NCBI RefSeq assembly: GCF_018614095.1
Contig: NZ_JAGGOY010000009.1
Coordinates: forward strand, 1-34,692
Source of the DNA: Streptomyces sp. ISL-87
GTDB taxonomy: Bacteria; Actinomycetota; Actinomycetes; Streptomycetales; Streptomycetaceae
DNA: 34,692 bases
Reading direction: 5' to 3'
Made by a program: the position numbers and the translations under genes. The notes below the pieces were generated by a model. It was not told where the DNA came from and did not search any database. It was given only the letters and a program-made list of their open reading frames with translations. Of this stretch, positions 23,055-28,919 are shown one piece after another (positions within the stretch are counted from its first letter, which is position 1; each line of letters begins with the position of its first letter).

Positions 23055-24569
23055 TCAGGCAGCCGCATCGAAGGCGGACTGCCGCACGCCCACGCGCCGG
23101 GCAGCCGAAAGGGGCCTGCGCCGACCGCGGGAGGCTCCGCTGCGCTGGGGCCGCTCGGATACCGGCGCGGTGATGGTGACCGGAATCCCGGAGGGGGACT
23201 GGGCGCCGGTGATGCGGTTCAGGGCCTCTTCGCCCGAGCGGACCTGGGTGGTCTGCGGGGTGATCCCGGCGGCGGCCATCAGACGGGTCATGTCGCGGCG
23301 CTGGTTCGGGGTGACCAGGGTGACGACGCTGCCGGACTCGCCGGCGCGGGCGGTACGTCCGCCGCGGTGGAGGTAGTCCTTGTGGTCGGTCGGCGGGTCG
23401 ATGTTCACGACGAGGTCGAGGTTGTCGACGTGGATGCCGCGCGCCGCCACGTTGGTCGCGACCAGCACGGTGACGTGGCCGGTCTTGAACTGGGCGAGGG
23501 TTCGGGTGCGCTGGGGCTGAGACTTGCCTCCGTGCAGCGCGGCGGCCCGTACTCCGCTGCTCAGCAGGTGCTCGGTCAGGCGGTCGACGGCGTGCTTGGT
23601 GTCCAGGAACATCATCACCCGGCCTTCGCGCGCCGCGATCTCCGTCGTCATCCGCTGCTTGTCGGCGCCGTGGACGTGCAATACGTGGTGCTCCATCGTC
23701 GTCACCGCACCGGCCGAGGGGTCCACCGAGTGCACGACCGGGTCGGTCAGGTAGCGGCGGACCAGGAGGTCGACATTGCGGTCCAGGGTGGCGGAGAACA
23801 GCATCCGCTGGCCTTCGGGGCGCACCTGGTCCAGGAGGGCGGTGACCTGGGGCATGAAGCCCATGTCGGCCATCTGGTCGGCTTCGTCGAGGACGGTGAT
23901 CGCGACCTGGTTGAGGCGGCAGTCACCACGGTCGATGAGGTCCTTCAACCGGCCCGGCGTGGCCACGACGACCTCCGCGCCGCCGCGCAGCGCGCCGGCC
24001 TGCTTGCCGATCGACATGCCGCCGACGACCGTGGTCAGACGCAGCTTCACGGAGCGGGCGTACGGGGTGAGGGCGTCGGTCACCTGCTGGGCCAGCTCGC
24101 GGGTGGGGACGAGGATGAGAGCGAGCGGCTGGCGGGGCTCGGCGCGCTGCCCGGCGGTGCGGGCCAGCAGCGCCAGGCCGAACGCCAGGGTCTTGCCGGA
24201 GCCGGTGCGGCCGCGGCCGAGGACGTCACGGCCCGCGAGGGTGTTGGGCAGGGTGGCGCCCTGGATCGGGAAGGGCACGGTCACGCCCTGCGCGCCGAGG
24301 GCGGCCAGCAGCTCCCCGGGCATGTCGAGATCGGCGAAGGCCAGGGCGGCGGGCAGCGCGGGAGTGATCGTCTTCGGCAGGGCGAACTCGCCCTGGACCG
24401 CGGCGGGCCGGCGGCCGTAGCCACCCGAGCGGCTCGGACTTCCGGAACGACTCGGGGTGGACGAGCCGAAGCGGCTGCCCCGAGGCGAACCAGCGCCCGT
24501 GCCGAAAGCGGGGCCGCCGGTGCGGCTGCGGGTGCGAGAGGAGCGCTCGTTCGTACGTGTGGGGTTCAT
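23055..24569 (-). CDS. DEAD-box RNA helicase
   Basis: A 504-residue ATP-dependent RNA helicase. The ATG at 24569 has AAGGAAGG upstream. All core motifs are visible: Q motif (FPIQ, about 100-103), I GRTGSGKT (120-127), Ia PTRELA (155-160), TPGR (204-207), II DEAD (228-231), III SAT (259-261), IV-V ARGIH (about 376-380) and VI HRGGRTAR (401-408). The N-terminal 55 residues are Ser/Gly/Arg-rich, and the C-terminus after about 440 is basic, typical RNA-binding tails. Adjacent to the cold-shock gene, it is likely the cold-shock RNA unwinding helicase. Confidence 0.93.
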   Translation of the reverse strand: MNPTRTNERSSRTRSRTGGPAFGTGAGSPRGSRFGSSTPSRSGSPSRSGGYGRRPAAVQGEFALPKTITPALPAALAFADLDMPGELLAALGAQGVTVPFPIQGATLPNTLAGRDVLGRGRTGSGKTLAFGLALLARTAGQRAEPRQPLALILVPTRELAQQVTDALTPYARSVKLRLTTVVGGMSIGKQAGALRGGAEVVVATPGRLKDLIDRGDCRLNQVAITVLDEADQMADMGFMPQVTALLDQVRPEGQRMLFSATLDRNVDLLVRRYLTDPVVHSVDPSAGAVTTMEHHVLHVHGADKQRMTTEIAAREGRVMMFLDTKHAVDRLTEHLLSSGVRAAALHGGKSQPQRTRTLAQFKTGHVTVLVATNVAARGIHVDNLDLVVNIDPPTDHKDYLHRGGRTARAGESGSVVTLVTPNQRRDMTRLMAAAGITPQTTQVRSGEEALNRITGAQSPSGIPVTITAPVSERPQRSGASRGRRRPLSAARRVGVRQSAFDAAA

Positions 24570-24827
24570 TCAGAACCTTCCTTGATAGGGCACGCATCAA
24601 GGAACTCCCGCAGCGGAAGAGCAGCGCAGGGAATCACAAGAACGGGCCGAATAGAATGCGAAAGCGAATCTGGCCTACAGGGAATGTGTACGGGCTCAGG
24701 CGCTGAAATGGGCGACGTCAGACGGATGTGAAATCCAGGACGTCGATCGAAGGGTGCGGCTCCGAGGAGGTCGCAACCCTGAATACTCCGCCCCGCAGGC
24801 GAAAACACTGCGGGAAATGCGTGCAGC
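24570..24827. other. long leader of the helicase gene
   Basis: About 260 bp between the csp terminator and the helicase start with no coding signal. It is relatively A-rich, as expected of a regulated 5' leader or promoter. No perfect structure noted. Confidence 0.4.
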
Positions 24828-24859
24828 TGGGGCCCGCACCCCGAGGGATGCGGGCCCCA
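24828..24859. terminator. terminator of the cold-shock gene
   Basis: TGGGGCCCGCA (24828-24838) and TGCGGGCCCCA (24849-24859), an 11-bp perfect stem with a 10-nt loop, 21 bp after the stop of the minus-strand cold-shock gene. Confidence 0.75.
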
Positions 24860-24880
24860 ACTACAAGATGCGCGTCAGCG

Positions 24881-25084
24881 TCAGGCGGGAACGATGTTCT
24901 CGGCCGTCGGGCCCTTCTGGCCCTGCGCGATGTCGAAGGTGACCTTCTGGCCTTCGAGCAGCTCGCGGAAGCCCTGGGCGGCGATGTTCGAGAAGTGGGC
25001 GAACACGTCAGCGCCGCCACCGTCCTGCTCGATGAAGCCGAAGCCCTTTGCCGCGTTGAACCACTTCACGGTGCCAGTAGCCAT
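24881..25084 (-). CDS. cold-shock domain protein (CspA family)
   Basis: A 67-residue single CSD protein: [20 protein letters not shown] with the RNP1 motif KGFGFIE, and [14 protein letters not shown] with RNP2 (VFAHF). It is full length for the family. The ATG at 25084 has a very strong RBS (AAAGGAGAT). Binds single-stranded RNA/DNA as an RNA chaperone. The upstream region is AT-rich, and the terminator is at 24828-24859. It sits next to the DEAD-box helicase with which such proteins cooperate. Confidence 0.95.
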   Translation of the reverse strand: MATGTVKWFNAAKGFGFIEQDGGGADVFAHFSNIAAQGFRELLEGQKVTFDIAQGQKGPTAENIVPA

Positions 25085-25467
25085 GTCATATCTCCTTTGG
25101 GGCAGTACACCGGAATTCGCACTATGCGGATACCGTGTCGCCGCGATGATGCCCCGCCCGGAAAATGACCAGGAAATATAAAGTGCTTCCATGTGGCACG
25201 GAGGCCGACTGGAGGCGCTTGAAGTTTTTTGGGTACCAAAACTGCAACCGAGACCGACAGTAGCACGCTGCAGTGGCTTGTGTACGTTAAATATTGCCAC
25301 GCTGTGCGTTGTGGGAAAAACTCTCCCTTCGGGGTCCATTAAACTCTCAGACCGCGCGCACAGATATTGATTCACCTCGAGTGCAGCGTCTTGAACAAGA
25401 GTGTCCGCCAGCTGCGGCGTGTGCAGCCCGTCAGAACGTGAGCCTGCGGGCGGACCCCGGAGTGCCT
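25085..25467. other. csp upstream region with palindrome
   Basis: No gene seen. It contains TTTTGG-GTA-CCAAAA (25227-25241), a near-perfect AT-rich palindrome, which is a likely promoter or operator element for the minus-strand cold-shock gene. Long untranslated leaders are common in cold-shock genes. Confidence 0.4.
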
Positions 25468-25512
25468 TGTTGGCCGCTGTTTACCGGCCCTACTGGCACG
25501 TTGTGGCACGGC
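25468..25512 (+). repeat. GGCACG-type motif, copy A
   Basis: A 45-bp segment with CCGCTGTTTAC and two direct half-sites, TGGCACG-TTG-TGGCACG. It agrees at about 38 of 45 positions with the copies at 27026-27082 and 28265-28321. It lies upstream of the PIN toxin-antitoxin operon, so the motif marks the left side of that module. Confidence 0.75.
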
Positions 25513-25656
25513 CTCCCGTATGGCGTCAGCCGAGGTGCCGGCCGGGAGGGTGGTCGCGTTGAGCGGCGTGCCGGCGTGCATCGGCAAGTCCACCGCGCGG
25601 TCCTGTGCGGGGCAAGGCGGCCTCGCCGACGGTTTCGGGGCATGTCTTCTTCGTGG

Positions 25657-25684
25657 TTGCCCACCCGGGGCTGTCGGTTACAGT
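25657..25684 (+). promoter_or_regulatory. possible promoter of the HTH/PIN operon
   Basis: TTGCCC (25657-25662), 16-bp spacer, TACAGT (25679-25684), about 45 bp before the first start codon (25730). Reasonable sequence and distance, but not tested. Confidence 0.35.
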
Positions 25685-25729
25685 TATTGCAGATGTTTGC
25701 TTGGCTGGGCCGGTGAATGGGAGACGGAC

Positions 25730-26179
25730 ATGGCTCGAACGAGCGTTCTTGCCCGTGCTGAAAAGGTCGAACCGAATCCCACGCATCAGAACGTGCTCGC
25801 CGCGACTGCCCGGATGGTGCCGGAGCAGGTTGAGGTGTTGGTGCGCACCGCGGATGGCGGCGAGCTGGCGCTGCCAGCGGAACTGGTCCGGATTCTTCTC
25901 GCCTCGGCGGGCGAGCTGGCCCGTGGGCATGCGGTCACGGTCCTGGCGTCCGAGGTGCAGCTGTCGCCTACTGAGACGGCTGAGCTTCTGGGCTTGTCTC
26001 GGCCGTTCGTTGCACGCCTGCTTGATGCCGGTGACATCCCCTCGACGAACCTGCCCGGCAGCAGTCACCGCGTGGTGCGTCTCGCGGATGTGCTGGCTTT
26101 CCAGCAGCGGCGCCAGCGCCGTAGGGAAGGGCGGCGTCAGATCGCCGATGCGCTGGACGATGCCGGATTGCCCTGCTGA
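25730..26179 (+). CDS. HTH (excisionase-type) antitoxin
   Basis: A 149-residue protein from ATG 25730 with RBS GGGAG. Residues about 80-130 form an excisionase/MerR-like HTH (LSPTETAELLGLSRPFVARL, LDAGDIPSTNLPGSSHRVVR, LADVLAFQQ), followed by a basic helix (RRQRRREGRRQIADALDDAG). In actinobacteria this type of protein is commonly encoded just before a PIN-domain toxin, as here (41-bp gap). It should bind its own promoter and neutralise the PIN protein. Confidence 0.75.
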   Translation: MARTSVLARAEKVEPNPTHQNVLAATARMVPEQVEVLVRTADGGELALPAELVRILLASAGELARGHAVTVLASEVQLSPTETAELLGLSRPFVARLLDAGDIPSTNLPGSSHRVVRLADVLAFQQRRQRRREGRRQIADALDDAGLPC

Positions 26180-26220
26180 TCCCGGTGTTGCTGGAAGCGT
26201 GACAGGCAGGAAGGGTAAAC

Positions 26221-26802
26221 GTGGCGGCGCGGGTCTTCGTGGACACCAACGTCCTGTTTCCGTTCTCCGTGATGGACGTGATGCTGGCCCTCACGGAGGA
26301 CTCCATCCACGAGATCGTGTGGTCCGAACGACTCCTGGCGGAGTGGGAACGGGTCATCGTCCGGGAGGGCAGACGTTCTACGGACTCGGCTGCCGCGGTT
26401 ACTCGCGCCATCCGGCGGTTCTTCTCCGACTGTGAGATCCCGGCAGCCACCTACGCGCACCTTGTGGACGAGATGCCAGGCGACGACCCCGACGACCGGC
26501 ACCACGCGGCGGCAGCGGTGGCCGCTGGCGCCGGTGCGCTCATCACGTGGAACCTCGGCGACTTCCCTGCCGACGACTTGGCGAAGCGCGGGGTGCACGT
26601 GATCGACCCGGACGCGTATCTGTGCGGACTGTACGGCGAGTTGCCGAGCGAGGTCGTGCAGACAGTGGTCAGGCTGGCCGCAGAGAAGCGGAATCCACCG
26701 GTCACGATTGCCGATGCCATTGCCCGACGGGGCGGGTGTGCCACGCTTCGCCGACCTCCTGGCCGGGCATCTCGGCTACTCCTCGGGGTGAGGTGCCGTT
26801 AA
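26221..26802 (+). CDS. PIN-domain RNase toxin with shifted C-terminal end
   Basis: About 193 residues from GTG 26221 (RBS AGGAAGG). The PIN acidic quartet is visible: Asp8 (FVDTNVLF), Glu41 (LAEWERV), Asp91-92 (DDPDDRHH) and Asp114 (NLGDFP). It would cleave RNA when freed from the HTH partner. Near 26730 one extra base in a G-rich run shifts the frame: the next frame reads GVPRFADLLAGHLGYSSG and stops about 12 bp before the present stop (26802). So the last 20-odd residues of the native tail are replaced by an unrelated basic tail. The catalytic core is intact, so activity may survive. Confidence 0.8.
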   Translation: MAARVFVDTNVLFPFSVMDVMLALTEDSIHEIVWSERLLAEWERVIVREGRRSTDSAAAVTRAIRRFFSDCEIPAATYAHLVDEMPGDDPDDRHHAAAAVAAGAGALITWNLGDFPADDLAKRGVHVIDPDAYLCGLYGELPSEVVQTVVRLAAEKRNPPVTIADAIARRGGCATLRRPPGRASRLLLGVRCR

Positions 26803-26863
26803 GCGTCGGGTCCGAGGTGGTGCGCAAGTGGTGCGCGCCTCACGCGGAGGTCTAGACAAAAAC

Positions 26864-26890
26864 AAGCCCCAGGTCGCTGACCTGGGGCTT
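26864..26890 (-). terminator. intrinsic terminator after the tRNA-Gly fragment
   Basis: A 12-bp perfect stem (AAGCCCCAGGTC at 26864-26875, complement at 26879-26890), 3-nt loop, and on the minus strand a T-rich tail (26856-26863). It sits 5 bp beyond the tRNA 3' end, exactly as the native terminator of that tRNA gene. Confidence 0.85.
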
Positions 26891-26895
26891 TGCCG

Positions 26896-26939
26896 TGGAG
26901 CGGATGACGGGAATCGAACCCGCGCTATAAGCTTGGGAA
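26896..26939 (-). tRNA. 3' half of tRNA-Gly(CCC), attachment-site remnant
   Basis: On the minus strand the sequence runs from anticodon loop TTCCCAA (anticodon CCC) through GCTTATAGC, the T arm CGGGTTCGATTCCCG, and the acceptor strand to CCA at 26896-26898. The 5' half (acceptor, D arm, 5' anticodon stem) is absent: beyond TTCCCAA the sequence no longer pairs or looks like tRNA. The break is in the anticodon loop, a standard crossover site of tyrosine integrases. This therefore looks like one end of an element integrated into a tRNA-Gly gene. No complete tRNA or integrase is in the window. Confidence 0.85.
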
Positions 26940-27025
26940 TCACCCGGTACTTGGGCCTGCATATGGCCTCTGACCTGCGAAGATATGCATCTGGATGCTG
27001 CTTGCGGGGCCCCGCAGCGCACCAC

Positions 27026-27082
27026 TGTTGACCGCTGATTACTGCTCTGACTGGCACGTAGCGGCACGGCAGCCGTGGTGGA
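27026..27082 (+). repeat. GGCACG-type motif, copy B
   Basis: A 57-bp segment beginning TGTTGACCGCTG with half-sites TGGCACG-TAG-CGGCACG; 55 of 57 positions identical to copy C. It lies about 85 bp from the tRNA-Gly crossover point, where integrase arm sites would be expected. A perfect 14-bp palindrome, TGCGGGGCCCCGCA (27003-27016), precedes it. Confidence 0.85.
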
Positions 27083-27311
27083 GTCTCTGCTGCGCGTCCG
27101 CTCCTGCTCACGGATGCATGTCTGCAAGCTGTCATGCTGCGTCCCTCGCCTGTTGGCCGTCCGGCTGGGGGATACGGCCGATCAGGTACCCCCGCACCTG
27201 ACGCACCTGCCGGTCCGAGCCGCCTGGACGGTGACACACCTCGGGCATACCGGCGGCCGACGTTCCCGTTTGGCATCCGTCCATCCGCCTGCCTTCGCGC
27301 CGCTTCCAGGC

Positions 27312-27352
27312 GTGCCGAAGGCCCGCACCAGCGGGGTGCGGGCCTTCGGCAC
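27312..27352. terminator. perfect 18-bp hairpin after the outer immunity gene
   Basis: GTGCCGAAGGCCCGCACC (27312-27329), a 5-nt loop, and its complement (27335-27352). It lies downstream of the minus-strand immunity gene that ends at 27442. Confidence 0.8.
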
Positions 27353-27360
27353 GGTCAGTC

Positions 27361-27401
27361 GGCTGTGGGATGCCATCTGTGCGTCTGGGGCGCCCACAGC
27401 C
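27361..27401. repeat. inverted repeat, outer copy
   Basis: GGCTGTGGG (27361-27369) and CCCACAGCC (27393-27401). The same arms occur in the inner cassette at 28422-28470. Probably a conserved 3' structure of the immunity transcript. Confidence 0.7.
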
Positions 27402-27441
27402 ACACCACCTCAGCCCCTGGCAGCCGACACTCTTCCCCGGC

Positions 27442-27852
27442 TCAGCGCCAGGTGTTGGTGTCCACGATCTCGCCGGTTTCCAGGTCGATGCGGCCGTGGA
27501 AATCGCCCGCATTGCGCGTAACCATGATCACGAGTGGCCGGCCATCCTGCGGGAAGGCGTCGTAGAAGCCGTGCATGTCGCTCGGTTCGTACACCAAGTC
27601 GTTCGGCGGGTGTAGCCGGAACCGCTCCGAGCCGTCGGCCCGGTAGACCACCGCGTTGTCCGACGGGGTGAATGGTGCGCTGTTGATGGCTTCCACCACA
27701 AGCACCAGCGTCTGGTCGTACTCCCGCCACGCGAGGACGATCCGTGGTGGCAGTTCGTACTGCTTCTCGACGGTCCCGGCAGGGCCGCTCCACCGGACCG
27801 TGGTGTCGCCCCGCGTCCAGGCGACCACGACGCCGGGATCTTCTTCTGTCAC
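27442..27852 (-). CDS. immunity-type protein, outer copy
   Basis: A 136-residue protein from GTG 27852, highly similar to the inner copy at 28512-28919 (shared blocks: GDTTVRWSGPAGTVEK, YELPP, DNAVVY, GSERFRLHPPNDLV, GFYDAFPQDGRPL, GDFHGRIDLETGEIVDTN). By position, directly after an Rhs C-terminal toxin domain with overlapping stop and start, it is the immunity protein. Here the toxin is dead but this frame is intact, so it may act as an orphan immunity gene against sibling toxins. The family name is not recognised. Confidence 0.7.
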   Translation of the reverse strand: MTEEDPGVVVAWTRGDTTVRWSGPAGTVEKQYELPPRIVLAWREYDQTLVLVVEAINSAPFTPSDNAVVYRADGSERFRLHPPNDLVYEPSDMHGFYDAFPQDGRPLVIMVTRNAGDFHGRIDLETGEIVDTNTWR

Positions 27853-28213
27853 TTGGGAATCTCCGTAGGTGGGCCGACTGGGATCAGCCGGGCTCGGTCG
27901 GTCTTCTCCATCTATTTGAGTCCCCCCGCCGGGTAGATGGCCCAGCTCCGGGTCCATCTCGGGCCCGATGATGCTCTCCTGGACGAGGATCGGGTCACCG
28001 TCCGAGATGCGGTAGCGCTGCAGGAGCGAGAGTCCGGCTTCCAGTCGGTGCGGACGGCCATCTGATCTCGAACGAACTGCTGATTGGGCACGTCGCCGTA
28101 GGTACCGAATCCGCCGGGAGTGATCTGACCGCGTGAGATCACCATGTTGAACTCCTTTCCCGGCTTGGCGAAGCGCGCGAGGATCGGCGCACCTTCCAGG
28201 TGCGGGGGTTCAC
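27849..28213 (-). pseudogene. displaced Rhs C-terminal toxin module (broken)
   Basis: The frame opens after a TAG (where the inner copy has a GAG Glu codon) with HLEGAPILARFAKPGKEF and continues through MVISRGQITPGGFGTYG to QMAVRTDWKPD. There one C is missing (GCGAGAGTCC versus GCGAGACGTCC in the inner copy, near 28034), so the frame is lost. A second indel near 27905 alters the end. There is no Rhs core in front of it. It is a classic orphan C-terminal tip left after module exchange or duplication. Confidence 0.8.
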
Positions 28214-28264
28214 GCTAGGCCGGGGGCAGGGCCTTCTGCTTGTGGGGCCTCGCAGGTGCACCTC

Positions 28265-28321
28265 TGTTGACCGCTGTTTACTGCTCTGACTGGCACGTAG
28301 TGGCACGGCAGCCGTGGTGGA
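28265..28321 (+). repeat. GGCACG-type motif, copy C
   Basis: A 57-bp segment with half-sites TGGCACG-TAG-TGGCACG, 55/57 identical to copy B and about 38/45 to copy A. It lies between the inner immunity gene and the outer toxin relic, i.e. at the cassette boundary. Confidence 0.85.
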
Positions 28322-28421
28322 CCTTCTGCTGCGCTACGGCCGCTCCCGAACCTGACACATCTGCCGGTGAGAGCTGCCTGGATTGTGACACCTCGGGTGT
28401 GGGCTTTCGGCACGGTCGGTC

Positions 28422-28470
28422 GGCTGTGGGACGCCATTTGCGTCTGGCGCGCCGTAGACGCCCCACAGCC
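28422..28470. repeat. inverted repeat, inner copy
   Basis: GGCTGTGGG (28422-28430) and CCCACAGCC (28462-28470), downstream of the immunity gene ending at 28512. Matches the pair at 27361-27401. Confidence 0.65.
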
Positions 28471-28511
28471 ACACCACTTCAGGCCTTGCCAGCCGAGACT
28501 CTTCCTCCGGC

Positions 28512-28919
28512 TCAGCGCCAGATGTTGGTGTCCACGATCTCGCCGGTCTCCAGGTCGATGCGGCCGTGGAAATCGCCCGCGCGCGTGGCCATGATCATGA
28601 GAGGCCGGCCATCTTGCGGGAAGGCGTCGTAGAAACCCTCCACACTGTTCGGGTTCCACACCAGGTCGTTCGGCGGGTGCAGCCGGAACCGCTCCGATCC
28701 GTCGGCCCAGTAGACCACCGCGTTGTCCGTCGGGGAGGAGGGTGTGGTGTCCAGCGCTTCCACCACCAGCACCATCGTCTTGTCGTACTCCCGCCATGCC
28801 ATGACGCCCTGTGGCGGAAGCTCGTACGACTTCTCGACGGTCCCGGCGGGGCCGCTCCACCGGACCGTGGTGTCACCCTGGGTCCAGGTGATCACGACGT
28901 CGGGATCTTCTTCTGTCAC
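28512..28919 (-). CDS. immunity-type protein of the Rhs toxin
   Basis: A 135-residue protein. The GTG at 28919 overlaps the Rhs stop codon (GTGA), so it is translationally coupled to the toxin, as required for immunity. It is mainly beta: ITWTQGDTTVRWSGPAGTVE, GVMAWREYDKTMVLVVEALD, VVYWADGSERFRLHPPNDLV, MIMATRAGDFHGRIDLETGE. The family is not recognised; the role is inferred from position and duplication. A diverged second copy lies at 27442-27852. Confidence 0.75.
   Translation of the reverse strand: MTEEDPDVVITWTQGDTTVRWSGPAGTVEKSYELPPQGVMAWREYDKTMVLVVEALDTTPSSPTDNAVVYWADGSERFRLHPPNDLVWNPNSVEGFYDAFPQDGRPLMIMATRAGDFHGRIDLETGEIVDTNIWR

Larger units (their letters stand above)
26998..28235. 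repeat. outer copy of duplicated toxin/immunity cassette
   Basis: A unit of 1238 bp homologous to 28236-29316 (inner copy), in the same orientation. Both start with CTGCTTG + GGGGCC and end in the stretch preceding CTGCT of the Rhs gene. It contains the GGCACG motif (27026-27082), an immunity gene (27442-27852) and a dead toxin (27849-28213). About 160 bp more than the inner copy are inserted near its left half, including the hairpin at 27312-27352. Confidence 0.85.

Noticed and set aside
22863..24731. Long plus-strand ORF (622 codons) antisense to the helicase
   Set aside because: Shadow ORF; the DEAD-box motifs are all on the minus strand.
26828..27031. Plus-strand ORF across the tRNA fragment (DDGNRTRA...)
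   Set aside because: It is the antisense reading of the tRNA-Gly 3' end, a common false gene.
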